64,000 nucleotides of DNA, taken from positions 62,001-126,000 of the forward strand of contig NZ_CP119560.1 in assembly GCF_029278565.1 (NCBI RefSeq), read 5' to 3'. The position numbers were made by a program, and so were the translations under genes. Of the stretch, positions 37,610 through 46,757 are shown piece by piece (the stretch's first letter is position 1; each line of letters starts with the position of its first letter). The notes below the pieces were generated by a model. It saw only the letters and a list, made by a program, of their open reading frames with translations. It made no database searches and had not been told where the DNA came from. This DNA comes from Haloarcula halophila (lineage in GTDB: Archaea > Halobacteriota > Halobacteria > Halobacteriales > Haloarculaceae).

Positions 37610-38049
37610 TGCTGGTCCTCCATCGTCTCGAACTCGACGGCGGTGTGTTTGCTCTCGGCCCACGCCCGCTGGCGCTGTTCTCGCTGACGGGCCGCCGCGT
37701 CTTCGAGGGCGCTGACGATAGCCGGTGTCCGCTCGTGGTCGGCAGCCACCGCCGCGTCGACGATGGCCCCCGAGAGGGCGGCGCGTTCGGCCTTTCCGGG
37801 GACCATTGCGAACCCGCGGTGGCCGGCCAGGTCGACCTCCGCAGGGGTGACCAGGACCTCACCGAGATTGAACGGGCGGCGCTCGACCGGTTCCTCGACG
37901 CGTTGCATCAGCAACTGCGGCCGCGGTTCCTGGCGGACCGACAGCGGTGGGTCGTCTTCGAGTACCTCGTTGGCGAACCGGGCGAGCGTCGCCGCCTCAC
38001 TGGCAGCGATCAACTCGAACCGATCCGATCTGTCGTGTGGATCAACCAT
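37606..38049 (-). CDS. phnG: C-P lyase subunit PhnG
   Basis: 147 residues (E. coli ~150). Conserved stretches are PQLLMQRVEEPVERRPFNLG, EVLVTPAEVDLAGHRGFAMV and PGKAERAALSGAIVDAAVA. It is the first gene of the minus-strand phnGHIJKLM operon. The ATG at 38049 (MVDPHDRSD) is chosen over 38082. It is transcribed away from the palindrome at 38151. Confidence 0.9.
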   Translation of the reverse strand: MVDPHDRSDRFELIAASEAATLARFANEVLEDDPPLSVRQEPRPQLLMQRVEEPVERRPFNLGEVLVTPAEVDLAGHRGFAMVPGKAERAALSGAIVDAAVAADHERTPAIVSALEDAAARQREQRQRAWAESKHTAVEFETMEDQQ

Positions 38050-38150
38050 GCACTCGACGGAGACACGCCCCAACGGTCGCATAAGACTTCGCTCGGTACT
38101 CTCTGGTCTCTATCGGACGTAGGGGTTCGTTCCCCCTCCCACGGTTCGGT

Positions 38151-38168
38151 GTCCGGACTAGTCCGGAC
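38151..38168. promoter_or_regulatory. Perfect 18-base palindrome between the divergent phn operons
   Basis: GTCCGGACTAGTCCGGAC is identical to its reverse complement. It sits in the 223-base gap between phnG (minus) and phnD (plus), about 100 bases from each start. Its position and symmetry suggest a dimeric regulator binding site controlling both arms. TATA-like stretches are only weak: CTTATGC near 38092 for phnG and CGTTATTCG near 38245 for phnD. Confidence 0.6.
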
Positions 38169-38272
38169 GGACCGTGCCGGGTCGTTGCTCTGGCCACGAT
38201 CGACGGAGTGGTACCCTGACGGGTTGGACTCTACCCAGCCAACCGTTATTCGACCCGTTTGCCAGTCCTGAG

Positions 38273-39298
38273 ATGATGTCTGAGAACCCGAGCGGACGTG
38301 AGGGGGTACCGATACCGACCGACAGTACACCGATCAGCCGCCGCAAGTTCATCGCCGGTAGCGCCGCTACGGCCGTCACGGCGGGCCTGGCGGGCTGTGG
38401 CGGCGCCACGGGGGATAGTGGTTCCTCCGGGGAGACCGTCACAATGCTGCTCACACCCGGCACGCCGGGCGACATCCGGCCGCGGTACGAGCCGGTCGTC
38501 AGGATGCTCAACGACGAGGTCGACGGTGCCCAAGTCGAGATGGAGGTGCCACAGAACTACTCGGCGATCAAGCCGGCGCTGGAGAGCGAACAGGCCGAGA
38601 TCGGGATGGACGACGTGACGCTCATCTCGAACCCCGATATCATGGACGTCTACGGGACGAACGTCACCGACGGGTCGGCCTTCTATTTCTCGATGATGCT
38701 CGTCCCGCTGGATTCGGAGATCGAGAAACGCACCGACGTCGAGGGCAAGACCTGGGCGTTCGCGGACCGCCTGTCAACCAGTGGCTCGATCTTCGCGCTC
38801 TACACGCTCCAGGAGGCCGGCCTCGACATCGGCGAGGCACCCGAGGAGCAGCCGAACGACTTCAAGGGGAGTTGGACCGACCACAACCAGGCGATCCAGC
38901 GCGTCGCCAACGGCAAGGCCGACGGTGCGACGACCTGGGGCGGCAACGGCTTCCCACACGTCCCCGAGAAGTTCGAGTCGGAGTTCCCCGAACGGGTCAA
39001 CGAGAAGAGTTCCTTCCTCGGGGACGTCGGTACCGAGCAACCGGAGCTGCGACCGATCTGGTTCTCGTTCCCGATCCCGAAACAGCCGTGGTACGCCCGC
39101 AAGACCTGGGAGTCCCCGGTCAAAGCAGAGATCGGCGAGGTGCTGCGTAACTCCAGCGAGGAGAAGATAAGCGAGTACTATCCGGACGACTACAACACGG
39201 ACAGCCCCGCGTTCACGACGCTGCGTGACACCTCGATGGAGACCTACCAGCCCGTTATCAAACGGATGAACGCGGTCGGCATCGACCCCGCGGCGTAA
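38273..39298 (+). CDS. phnD: Phosphonate ABC transporter substrate-binding lipoprotein PhnD
   Basis: 341 residues. The Tat/lipoprotein signal has SRRKFIAGSAATAVTAGLAG and the lipobox cysteine at ~residue 43. The mature periplasmic-binding fold carries TPGTPGDIRPRYEPVVRMLN, VPQNYSAIKPALESEQAEIG and a PhnD-type C-terminal lobe. It captures phosphonates at the outside of the membrane. A second ATG at 38276 is equally possible. It begins the plus-strand phnD-C-E operon. Confidence 0.92.
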   Translation: MMSENPSGREGVPIPTDSTPISRRKFIAGSAATAVTAGLAGCGGATGDSGSSGETVTMLLTPGTPGDIRPRYEPVVRMLNDEVDGAQVEMEVPQNYSAIKPALESEQAEIGMDDVTLISNPDIMDVYGTNVTDGSAFYFSMMLVPLDSEIEKRTDVEGKTWAFADRLSTSGSIFALYTLQEAGLDIGEAPEEQPNDFKGSWTDHNQAIQRVANGKADGATTWGGNGFPHVPEKFESEFPERVNEKSSFLGDVGTEQPELRPIWFSFPIPKQPWYARKTWESPVKAEIGEVLRNSSEEKISEYYPDDYNTDSPAFTTLRDTSMETYQPVIKRMNAVGIDPAA

Positions 39299-39326
39299 CC
39301 CCTCGCGATCAGCGATTTTCACTCCA

Positions 39327-40151
39327 ATGAGTACACTCAAGATAGAGAACCTCTCGAAGCAGTACGGCGACGTGACGGCTCTCGAAGACGTATCCTTCGA
39401 GATCGAAGACGAGTTCGCGGTGTTGCTCGGCGAGTCCGGTGCCGGCAAGTCCACGATGCTGCGGTGTATCAACGGGTTGACCGAACCGACCGAGGGGAGC
39501 ATCACTCTCGACGGGGAGGAGGTCGGCGGTTCCCATACGGACGTGGGGATGATCTTCCAGCAGCACAACCTCGTCGAAGGCGTCTCCGCGTATCTCAACG
39601 CGCTCACCGGCTCGCTCGATCGCGTCTCGTTGCTGAAGAGCATGCTCCAGTGGCAGTCCCGCGAGGACAAACTCCGGGCGCTGGAGGCCTTAGAGACCGT
39701 CGGGTTGCTGGAGGAGAGCCACCAGCGAGTCTCCCAGATGTCCGGCGGCCAACAGCAGCGTGTCGGTATCGCTCGCGCTCTCGTACAGGACCCGCGGCTG
39801 CTGCTCGCGGACGAACCGGTCGCCAGTCTCGACCCCTCGAGTGCCGAGACGGTAATGGGCTACCTCCGCAAGGCAGCCGCCGAACACGACGTCACCGCGC
39901 TGGTGAGCCTCCACCAAGTGAACATCGCCGCGTACTTCGGCGACCGGTTCATCGGGCTCAAGGACGGCGAGAAACTGTTCGACGTCCGTCGCGAAGGGCT
40001 CACGCCCGAACTGATCGACACGCTCTACGGCAACGTCGAGACCGTCGGCCTCGCCGAGCAAGAGGAGACCGTCGGGGCGATACTGAACGACGGCGAGGAC
40101 CCGGACGACACCGCGCGACCGGGGGTCGTGACAGAGGAGCTCGAAGCATGA
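39327..40151 (+). CDS. phnC: Phosphonate ABC transporter ATP-binding protein PhnC
   Basis: 274 residues. Walker A is GESGAGKSTMLRCINGL, the Q-loop region is IFQQHNLVEGVSAYLN, the signature is MSGGQQQRVGIARALVQDP, Walker B is LLLADEPVASLDP, and the switch His is in SLHQVN. The length and the LNALTGSLDR region match PhnC. It is 28 bases after phnD and overlaps phnE (ATGA). Confidence 0.93.
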   Translation: MSTLKIENLSKQYGDVTALEDVSFEIEDEFAVLLGESGAGKSTMLRCINGLTEPTEGSITLDGEEVGGSHTDVGMIFQQHNLVEGVSAYLNALTGSLDRVSLLKSMLQWQSREDKLRALEALETVGLLEESHQRVSQMSGGQQQRVGIARALVQDPRLLLADEPVASLDPSSAETVMGYLRKAAAEHDVTALVSLHQVNIAAYFGDRFIGLKDGEKLFDVRREGLTPELIDTLYGNVETVGLAEQEETVGAILNDGEDPDDTARPGVVTEELEA

Positions 40152-41188
40152 GTACACCACGGCCCTATGGCAACTCGATAGCGAGGTACTTCGGGTACGG
40201 GGAGGTCGGCGAGGACGACGCCGAACAGAAGCTACAGGACCTGAAGCGCCACAAGACCAAGCGGCGTCTCTGGACGCTCGCGAGCGTGATCGGTGGTGGG
40301 GTGGTGTTTTATTTCAGTCTCGTCGTCATCGAGTTCGATCTGGCGATGCTGTTCAACCAGATCCCGCAGTTCGTCGACGCGCTCTACGGACAGAACAACT
40401 ACTTCCCACCGGGGGAGCTCTTCGGGATTCCGTTCGTCGATCTGGGCGCGTACTGGTCGTTCATGATGGAGGAGAACCTCATCCTCACCATCGAAGGCGG
40501 CCGGATCATCTGGGGTGCGATGTTCGTCACGCTGGCGGTGGCGTTCGCGGGGTCAGTGCTGGGACTGCCCACGGCACTGGTGTTCGGGGTGATGGCCAGC
40601 GAGCGGGTCATCCCCTACCCGTTCAACTTCGCCTTCCGTGCGACGATGAGTCTCATTCGGGCCATCCCCGGGCTGGTGTGGTTCCTCATCCTGATCCCGC
40701 TGGGCGGGGTCGGACCGTTCACCGCGGCGCTCGCCATCATGATCGACACCACCGGATACCTGGGTCGGCTGTTCACCGACGAACTCGAAGAGATCGAAGA
40801 CGGCCCCATCGAGGGCATCCGTTCGACGGGAGCGAACCGCTCGCAGGTCGTCTCCTTCGGGATGCTCAGCCAGGTGTTCAGGCAGTTCATCGCCTGGATC
40901 GCCTTCGACCTCGAACACAACGTCCGTGCCGCTATCGGACTGGGCCTCATCGGCGGCGGTGGCCTGGGGCTGGAACTGTACGTCCAGCGCCAGACGTTCC
41001 ACTACACGAACATGATGGCGTGTATCATCCTGATCTTCCTGCTGGCCGGCTCGGTCGAACTGATCAGCCAGCGCGTCCGGTCGTACCTCCGTGAGGAAGA
41101 CGACGTCGAGAAGTCGGGCGTCATGGAGGCCCTTATCAACGCGCCCAAGAACATCCTCTCCTCTACGATGGGACGGCGCGGGCGATGA
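40148..41188 (+). CDS. phnE: Phosphonate ABC transporter permease PhnE
   Basis: 346 residues with about six membrane segments ([55 protein letters not shown]) and the permease EAA-like loop ([20 protein letters not shown]). It is the membrane channel of the PhnCDE importer. The ATG at 40148 overlaps phnC. The long upstream extension of this frame is over phnC and not real. Confidence 0.92.
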   Translation: MSTPRPYGNSIARYFGYGEVGEDDAEQKLQDLKRHKTKRRLWTLASVIGGGVVFYFSLVVIEFDLAMLFNQIPQFVDALYGQNNYFPPGELFGIPFVDLGAYWSFMMEENLILTIEGGRIIWGAMFVTLAVAFAGSVLGLPTALVFGVMASERVIPYPFNFAFRATMSLIRAIPGLVWFLILIPLGGVGPFTAALAIMIDTTGYLGRLFTDELEEIEDGPIEGIRSTGANRSQVVSFGMLSQVFRQFIAWIAFDLEHNVRAAIGLGLIGGGGLGLELYVQRQTFHYTNMMACIILIFLLAGSVELISQRVRSYLREEDDVEKSGVMEALINAPKNILSSTMGRRGR

Positions 41189-41856
41189 CCTACTACGAGG
41201 ATTACGGGCCGGACCGGACGCGGACGCTCGGCCCCGAGCCGACGCTCCACGAACCGGTCTCGATCACCGAGAGCGAACTCGGCGCGTGGACCGAGGTCCG
41301 AGGGCACGCACGCCTGCACGAGTCGGAGATCGGCGACTACACGTATCTGATGGAACGCGTCCAACTGGACTACGCGACCGTCGGAAAGTTCGGCAACGTC
41401 GCCGCCGACGCGCGACTGGGGCCGACGAATCACCCCATCGACCGCCCTTCCGCCCACCACTTCACCTACCGGACGGCGATGTACGACCTGGGCGAGGACG
41501 ACGATTCGGTCTTCGAGTGGCGGGCCGACCAGCCGGTCGAGGTCGGTCACGACGTGTGGATCGGCCACGGTGCCATCGTCCTTCCGGGCGTCACCATCGG
41601 CAACGGTGCCGTCGTCGGGGCCGGCGCGGTCGTCGCCGACGACGTCGACCCTTACACCGTCGTCGCGGGCGTCCCGGCGGAACCGATCCGTCGGCGATTT
41701 TCGACGGACGTGGCCGAGCGCATCGAGGCGACCGAGTGGTGGCACTGGGACCACGAGACGCTGGCCGAGCGTGTCGGGGCGTTCCGTGACATCGAGCGGT
41801 TTCTCGCGGCGTTCGCTCCCGAAGACGGTCGCCAGCGCGGACAGACCGACGCGTGA
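41185..41856 (+). CDS. Hexapeptide-repeat transferase of phosphonate metabolism
   Basis: 223 residues with a left-handed beta-helix: [20 protein letters not shown], then [20 protein letters not shown] and [17 protein letters not shown], with the catalytic-type His in [18 protein letters not shown]. It matches the phosphonate-associated acyltransferase family (TIGR03308 type) found in C-P lyase operons. An N-acetylating role on aminophosphonates is plausible but unproven for this subfamily. It overlaps the phnE stop (ATGA). Confidence 0.85.
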   Translation: MTYYEDYGPDRTRTLGPEPTLHEPVSITESELGAWTEVRGHARLHESEIGDYTYLMERVQLDYATVGKFGNVAADARLGPTNHPIDRPSAHHFTYRTAMYDLGEDDDSVFEWRADQPVEVGHDVWIGHGAIVLPGVTIGNGAVVGAGAVVADDVDPYTVVAGVPAEPIRRRFSTDVAERIEATEWWHWDHETLAERVGAFRDIERFLAAFAPEDGRQRGQTDA

Positions 41857-41926
41857 AGACCGAGCAGGTCGACGCCACGTGTGAACGCCGGCTCGGGCCG
41901 TTCGTCGGTTCGCTGGCCGGAACCGC

Positions 41927-42799
41927 TCAGATCGAAGTGTGATCGGGTCGGACACCCGAATGGAGCTGAACGGCCAGTTCGGCGGCGTCCACCCAGTAGT
42001 AGATAGCCCGTTCGAGTGCCCGGGTGACGGTGACGAGGTAGCCGTACATCTCGGGGTCGTATGCAGTCACCAGCTCGAACAGTTCGTCCAAGTCGCGGTG
42101 GACCGTCTCCTCCTGGTCGCGGAGCGTCTCGTGGACGGAGAGCTCACAGTCGAAGAGTATCGCCGAGAAGTAGTCGTTGATACGCGCGCCGGACTCGAAG
42201 ATGTCGGCCATCCGTTCGCCGACGATACCCGTCGTGTCGGTGTCCTCGCGGTCGACGACGTCTGCGATGAAACACGCCCGGTCGCCAATGATCTCCAGGT
42301 TCGTGGCGATGGTCGCCAGATCCGAGGCGACGCGGTTGCCCGGCCAGTCCGTGGTCAGGGTGTAGGATTTGAGCTCCGAGAGGACCGCGGAGTAGCGCTC
42401 GTTGGTCAGCGACTCCAGTGTTTCGGCGGACCGGTCGACCGACTCGCCCGCGAAGGCGGCCCGTGCGGCGTCGTACTGCCGAGTCGTTACCGACTCCAGC
42501 CGATCCAGAAGCTCCAGAACGTCCGTCCCGGAGTCCTCGTTCCCTCCGCCGCTTAGCTCTGTGACGTGGTCGGCACTGGCGTACAACGCGTCGTCGTCGA
42601 CGACGTACCCCTTCCGGACAGAGCCCTCGGTTTTCAATTCCTGGAGCAACTCGGAGAGGTACTGCTCGGAGATACCGACGGCCTGTGCGAGTTCCGACTT
42701 CGTCTGTGGTGCCGTCCTGTCGATCGCTTCGACGATCTGTACACGCGTCGCCTCACGACCGCCGACACCCAGCGAGCGCCCGTACATCTGGCGGGACAT
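41927..42799 (-). CDS. HTH-PhoU domain regulator
   Basis: 290 residues. A winged helix-turn-helix sits at ~20-75 (TKSELAQAVGISEQYLSELL, QELKTEGSVRKGYVVDDDAL) and is followed by a PhoU-like helical bundle (~90-275, with VASDLATIATNLEIIGDRAC and DYFSAILFDCELSVHETLRD). PhoU domains sense phosphate transporter status, and the HTH suggests direct transcription control. It is divergent from the AbrB-PhoU gene and convergent with the phnDCE arm, so it is a candidate regulator of phosphonate or phosphate uptake. Confidence 0.85.
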   Translation of the reverse strand: MSRQMYGRSLGVGGREATRVQIVEAIDRTAPQTKSELAQAVGISEQYLSELLQELKTEGSVRKGYVVDDDALYASADHVTELSGGGNEDSGTDVLELLDRLESVTTRQYDAARAAFAGESVDRSAETLESLTNERYSAVLSELKSYTLTTDWPGNRVASDLATIATNLEIIGDRACFIADVVDREDTDTTGIVGERMADIFESGARINDYFSAILFDCELSVHETLRDQEETVHRDLDELFELVTAYDPEMYGYLVTVTRALERAIYYWVDAAELAVQLHSGVRPDHTSI

Positions 42800-42916
42800 G
42801 CCTGCCCGTCTCGATTACCTGGCATAGGTGTACCCCACAGACATTCCGGACCAGTATGTACTCGGCCGGGCTGGACCGAGAGAAACGGGCGGCCGGGCGA
42901 GATATCGCCCGTCGCA

Positions 42917-42934
42917 GTACGGAGTCCTCCGTAC
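42917..42934. promoter_or_regulatory. Inverted repeat between divergent PhoU-domain genes
   Basis: GTACGGAG-TC-CTCCGTAC has two 8-base arms with a 2-base spacer. It sits in the 190-base gap between the HTH-PhoU gene and the AbrB-PhoU gene, 56 bases before the latter's ATG. It is a likely operator, possibly for autoregulation by either neighbour. An AT-richer TTCATATCAA follows at ~42947. Confidence 0.5.
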
Positions 42935-42989
42935 CGGTATGGACCGTTCATATCAACGATTAGGCGTCGCCTGGTCGTCACGACCCCGT

Positions 42990-44006
42990 ATGGAGACACG
43001 GAAAGTCCAGCTCTCCGGGGGAACGACCTACACCGTCTCGCTGCCGAAATCGTGGGCGAACGAACACGGGATCGACGCCGGGTCCATCCTGTCGCTGTAC
43101 CCCAACGACGATGGGACATTGCTGGTCGAGGCGGACGCCGACATCTCGACGGATACCCGCTCGGCGACCGTCGACGTCTCGACGGCGTCGGAAGACGCGG
43201 TCCGGCAGCGGATCCACGCCCTCCACGCTGTCGGCTTCGACTCGGTGACACTGGTCGACAGAGCGGGCCACGCCGACGAGGTACGCGCCCTCGTCGAGAA
43301 CACCGTCTCGAACCTCTCCGGGTTCGAGTTGCTGGAGGCCGGGGAGACACGGATCAAGTTGACAAATCTCATCGACGCCGACAACGTCGACATCCGGAAA
43401 TCGACGCTTCGGCTTCGCCTCGTCATGCTCGGAATGCACCGGGACGCAGTGAGTGCAGTGCTGGACGGCGACGAAGCGCTCGCCCGGCGAGTCGTCGACC
43501 GGGACAGCGAGGCGGACAAACTGTTCGCGATGGTCACACGGCACTTCCGGCGAGCGTTGACGAATCTCCAGGAGGTCGAGAAACTGGGCGACGGCCGTGA
43601 CGAACTCTTCGAGTACTACTACGTGTGTCGGCAGTTCGAACGGATCGCAGACCACGCCGAGAAGATCGCCCGATTCGCGATCGATCCGGAGGCGACGGTC
43701 CCTGCCGACCTCGCCGAACGGATCGACGCGGTGGCCGCCAGCGCCAGGCAGGTCGTCGACACGGCGGCGGACGTCGTCCTCGCCGACGCCGATATCGAGA
43801 GCGCACACACGGCGCTGGCAACCCGGGCGGAGCTGACGGCGGAACTCCGGGCGATCGATCGCGACCTCTACGCACACGACGACCCCGCCGAAGCGTACGT
43901 CGTAGGACTCCTGCTCGACAGCATCCGGCGGACGGCCGAGTACGGCGGTAACGTCGCCGACATCGCGATACAGCAGGTCACACGGGAGTGTAACTGCGTC
44001 GAGTGA
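42990..44006 (+). CDS. AbrB-PhoU domain regulator
   Basis: 338 residues. The N-terminal SpoVT/AbrB-type DNA-binding motif METRKVQLSGGTTYTVSLPK (with SWANEHGIDAGSILSLYPN) precedes two PhoU bundles (~110-215 and ~230-330; YYYVCRQFERIADHAEKIAR is a typical metal-binding PhoU helix). This family is common beside archaeal phosphate transporters as a combined transporter modulator and DNA-binding protein. The ATG at 42990 is chosen because the conserved AbrB motif starts there. Confidence 0.88.
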   Translation: METRKVQLSGGTTYTVSLPKSWANEHGIDAGSILSLYPNDDGTLLVEADADISTDTRSATVDVSTASEDAVRQRIHALHAVGFDSVTLVDRAGHADEVRALVENTVSNLSGFELLEAGETRIKLTNLIDADNVDIRKSTLRLRLVMLGMHRDAVSAVLDGDEALARRVVDRDSEADKLFAMVTRHFRRALTNLQEVEKLGDGRDELFEYYYVCRQFERIADHAEKIARFAIDPEATVPADLAERIDAVAASARQVVDTAADVVLADADIESAHTALATRAELTAELRAIDRDLYAHDDPAEAYVVGLLLDSIRRTAEYGGNVADIAIQQVTRECNCVE

Positions 44007-44264
44007 CCGGGACCCGGCTCCGGATCGCCGACTCGCCTTCCCGGAGGTATCGGCGGAACCCGCGCACTCCGCTGGGGGAGCATCAGCTGCCGCGCTGTTC
44101 GAGAGCGTCCGTCGAGGCTGCCTAAGAACGAACCTGTGTACAGAGTCACTGAGACGAACAAGCTACTCGGGAGGTATAGACTACACAGCGGGCGACCGGC
44201 AGGACTGGTCCCCGGGCACTCGCTCCGCCGTCAGCGCTAACTGTTCGTCCGTCCTACGACCGAC

Positions 44265-44969
44265 ATGGGACTGATTGCGGAGTTCCGGATGGCCTCCGAG
44301 CAGCTGCCACTGGTCGACGTAGCGGAGGCCGTGTCCGAAGCAACCGTCGAGTTCGAGTCGGTCCAGGGGCGCCCGTCGGGGGCGCCAACGTTCATCGTGC
44401 GGATCGTGGGGGCCGACGCCGACCCGATAGAGGCGGCGTTTGCCGACGCCGACTCGGTGACCGACTACTCGCTGCTCGTCGCCGACGGGACGACGCGGCG
44501 CTACCGCTGTCGGCCGGCCGGCGACCCGCCGACTGACGTGGAACTGCTCGCGGACAACGGGTCGATCCCCGACCGGGTGCTCGTCACGCCGAACGGCTGG
44601 GAAGAGCGCCGCTGGTTCGCCAACCGTGAGGAGTTCGACCAGTTCCGGACGTTCTGTCGGGCCAACGACTACGGACTCCGACTGGACCGCCTCGTGGAGA
44701 CCGACGAGAGATCGGACGGGAGGGAGACCGATCCGTTCGGGAACGGCGACCGCTCCCGGCCGCGCGAGATGACCGACGCTCAGCGGGAGGCGCTCGTCAC
44801 CGCCCACGAGATGGGCTACTTCGACACGCCGCGGACCGCCACGATGGCCGACGTCGCCGACGAACTCGGCGTCTCGTCCGCGTCGCTCTCCGAGCGACTG
44901 CGACGCGCACAGACCCACCTCGTCGCGGAGTTTCGACGCAGTACCGGAATAAAACCCCGAACAAATTAG
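44265..44969 (+). CDS. Bat-like (HTH_10) regulator
   Basis: 234 residues. The N-terminal ~150 residues are the small alpha/beta BAT-type input domain (MGLIAEFRMASEQLPLVDVA). The C-terminal helix-turn-helix is MTDAQREALVTAHEMGYFDT and VADELGVSSASLSERLRRAQ. This is the short, PAS-less class of haloarchaeal HTH_10 regulators. It lies 18 bases upstream of the damaged ABC exporter operon and may control it. Confidence 0.88.
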   Translation: MGLIAEFRMASEQLPLVDVAEAVSEATVEFESVQGRPSGAPTFIVRIVGADADPIEAAFADADSVTDYSLLVADGTTRRYRCRPAGDPPTDVELLADNGSIPDRVLVTPNGWEERRWFANREEFDQFRTFCRANDYGLRLDRLVETDERSDGRETDPFGNGDRSRPREMTDAQREALVTAHEMGYFDTPRTATMADVADELGVSSASLSERLRRAQTHLVAEFRRSTGIKPRTN

Positions 44970-44987
44970 GGTACGGACTACGGGTCC

Positions 44988-45858
44988 GTGGTCACAAAGA
45001 TCCCTGTGATCGACGACACGCTACGGACGGACGGGCGCGGTGCCGCCATCGATGCCGAAGGCGTGGAACTCACCTACGCCGACGGGACGGAGGCGGTGAA
45101 GGGGATCGACCGTCGACGAGGAACTCACCGCCCGCGAGAACATCCGCTTCGCCGCTCAGGCCTACGGCGTCCCCAAGAACGAGCGCGCCGAGCGCATCGA
45201 CGAACTGCTCGACTTGGTCGACCTGTCGGACGTGGGCGACAAGCAAGCCGGCGAGTTCTCCGGCGGGATGAAGAAGCGACTGGACGCCGCGACGGCCCTC
45301 GTCCACAACCCGCCGCTCGTCTTCCTCGACGAACCGACGACCGGGCTGGACCCGAAGGCACGCAACCGCCTCTGGGACTATTTCGAGCGCATCAACGAGC
45401 GCGGAACGACGCTGTTTCTCACCACGCAGTACCTCGAAGAAGCCGACCAGCTCTGTGATCGCATCGCCGTCATCATGGACGGCGAGATCGTCGCCACGGG
45501 CTCGCCCGCGGAGTTGAAACGGCGAGTCGGCGGGGAGATCCTCGACGTGGAGGTCCCCGCCGGAGCGGACGCCCGTGAACACGCCGCCGAGATCGCCCGC
45601 GAAGGCGACCTCTTCGACGCAGACGCGGCCGTGACCGTCACCGACGACGGAATCAGCGTCACCGCCGAGCGAGCACGCGAGCACGGAACGGACCTGCTCG
45701 TCGCCCTGCGCGACGCCGGGATCACCGTCACTGGGTTCAATATCCGCGCGCCGACGCTCGACGACGTCTTCCTCGCGATCACCGGGGAGGCACTCGACTC
45801 CGAGGAACGGTCGGCCGACCCCGCTGACGTGACGGAACCGGAGGTGACCGCCGAATGA
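44988..45858 (+). pseudogene. ABC-2 exporter ATP-binding gene, P-loop deleted and frameshifted
   Basis: The 5' part reads AAIDAEGVELTYADGTEAVK and GID, as in drug-exporter (NatA/DrrA-type) ATPases. At about 45107 the frame changes and the sequence resumes at VDEELTARENIRFAAQAYGV, then signature FSGGMKKRLDAAT, Walker B PLVFLDEPTTGLDP and switch LTTQYLEEAD. The ~65 residues normally in between, including Walker A, are absent. A GTCGACGAG-like repeat at the join hints at deletion by microhomology. The 3' part (45214-45858) could be translated but would lack ATP-binding ability. Confidence 0.82.
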
Positions 45859-46757
45859 GCGAACCCCCGGGAGATCGGGCCGCCGACAGGCCCTGCGCGG
45901 ATGGTGGGCACGTCCGCACGACGCCGTCGAGCAACTCCGTTCTCAGCGACTTCTGGGTGAACTTCGTCCGCTGGAACCTGAAGGCGATACGTAATCCGTT
46001 CGTCGTCGTCGGGTCGCTCGTCCAGCCGATCATCTTCCTCGTCCTGTTCACACAGGTTTTCGGCCAGCTCGCGACGAGCGCGCTCGGTGGCGGGGCGGGG
46101 AGCATCACCTACGAGACGTTCCTACTGCCCGCTATCGCGATGCAGGTGTCGCTGGCGGCCGCCGCGGGGTCGGGGATCGGCCTCGTCAACGACATGGAAG
46201 AGGGGATGTTCGAGAAGACGCTCGTGATGCCGATGAGCCGTTCGGCGATGTTTTTGGGCAAGACCGCCGCCGAGATCCTCCGGATCGTCGTCCAGATCGC
46301 GATCATCCTCGCGCTTGGCACGTTCCTCGGCGCGAACGTCGCCACCGGGTTCGTCGGCGCCGTCGGGATCCTCGGCATCGGGGTCCTCTTCTCGCTGTGG
46401 TTCATCGCCCTCTCGAACATCATTGCGGTCGTCACCCGCGATCAGGAGTCGACGATCATCGGCGCGAACCTCCTACAGTTCCCCCTGCTGTTCGTCTCGA
46501 CGGCTTTCCTCCCGCTGGACGCGATGCCCGACTGGATCGAGGTCGTCGCGACGTTCAACCCGATCACCTACGGCGTCGACGCCGCCCGTGCGCTCATGCT
46601 TGGCCAGGACGTCATGACCGTCGTCAAGGTCACCCGCTTCGGCGGGATCTGGAACACGCTCGTCCCGGCGATTGCTGTCTTGCTCGTCCTCGACATCGTA
46701 TTCGGCGGGGCCATGGTCTACCTGCTCAACCGCGCGTCGAGTTCCACTGTGCAGTGA
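45855..46757 (+). CDS. ABC-2 type exporter permease
   Basis: 300 residues with six membrane segments (for example IIFLVLFTQVFGQLATSALG, VVQIAIILALGTFLGANVAT, FVGAVGILGIGVLFSLWFIA, IAVLLVLDIVFGGAMVYLL) and the ABC-2 motif GLVNDMEEGMFEKTLVMPMS. It belongs to the DrrB/NatB-like group that pairs with the preceding ATPase, whose stop it overlaps (ATGA). The permease is intact although the ATPase has lost its P-loop, so transport probably fails unless another ATPase substitutes. Confidence 0.9.
   Translation: MSEPPGDRAADRPCADGGHVRTTPSSNSVLSDFWVNFVRWNLKAIRNPFVVVGSLVQPIIFLVLFTQVFGQLATSALGGGAGSITYETFLLPAIAMQVSLAAAAGSGIGLVNDMEEGMFEKTLVMPMSRSAMFLGKTAAEILRIVVQIAIILALGTFLGANVATGFVGAVGILGIGVLFSLWFIALSNIIAVVTRDQESTIIGANLLQFPLLFVSTAFLPLDAMPDWIEVVATFNPITYGVDAARALMLGQDVMTVVKVTRFGGIWNTLVPAIAVLLVLDIVFGGAMVYLLNRASSSTVQ

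Noticed and set aside
36068-37687. 539-codon plus-strand frame
   Set aside because: It is antisense to phnI and phnH. The Arg/His/Val-rich product has no motif.
39464-40147. N-terminal extension of phnE
   Set aside because: The extension lies over phnC in another frame and is Arg-rich. The ATG at 40148 gives the ATGA overlap usual in this operon.
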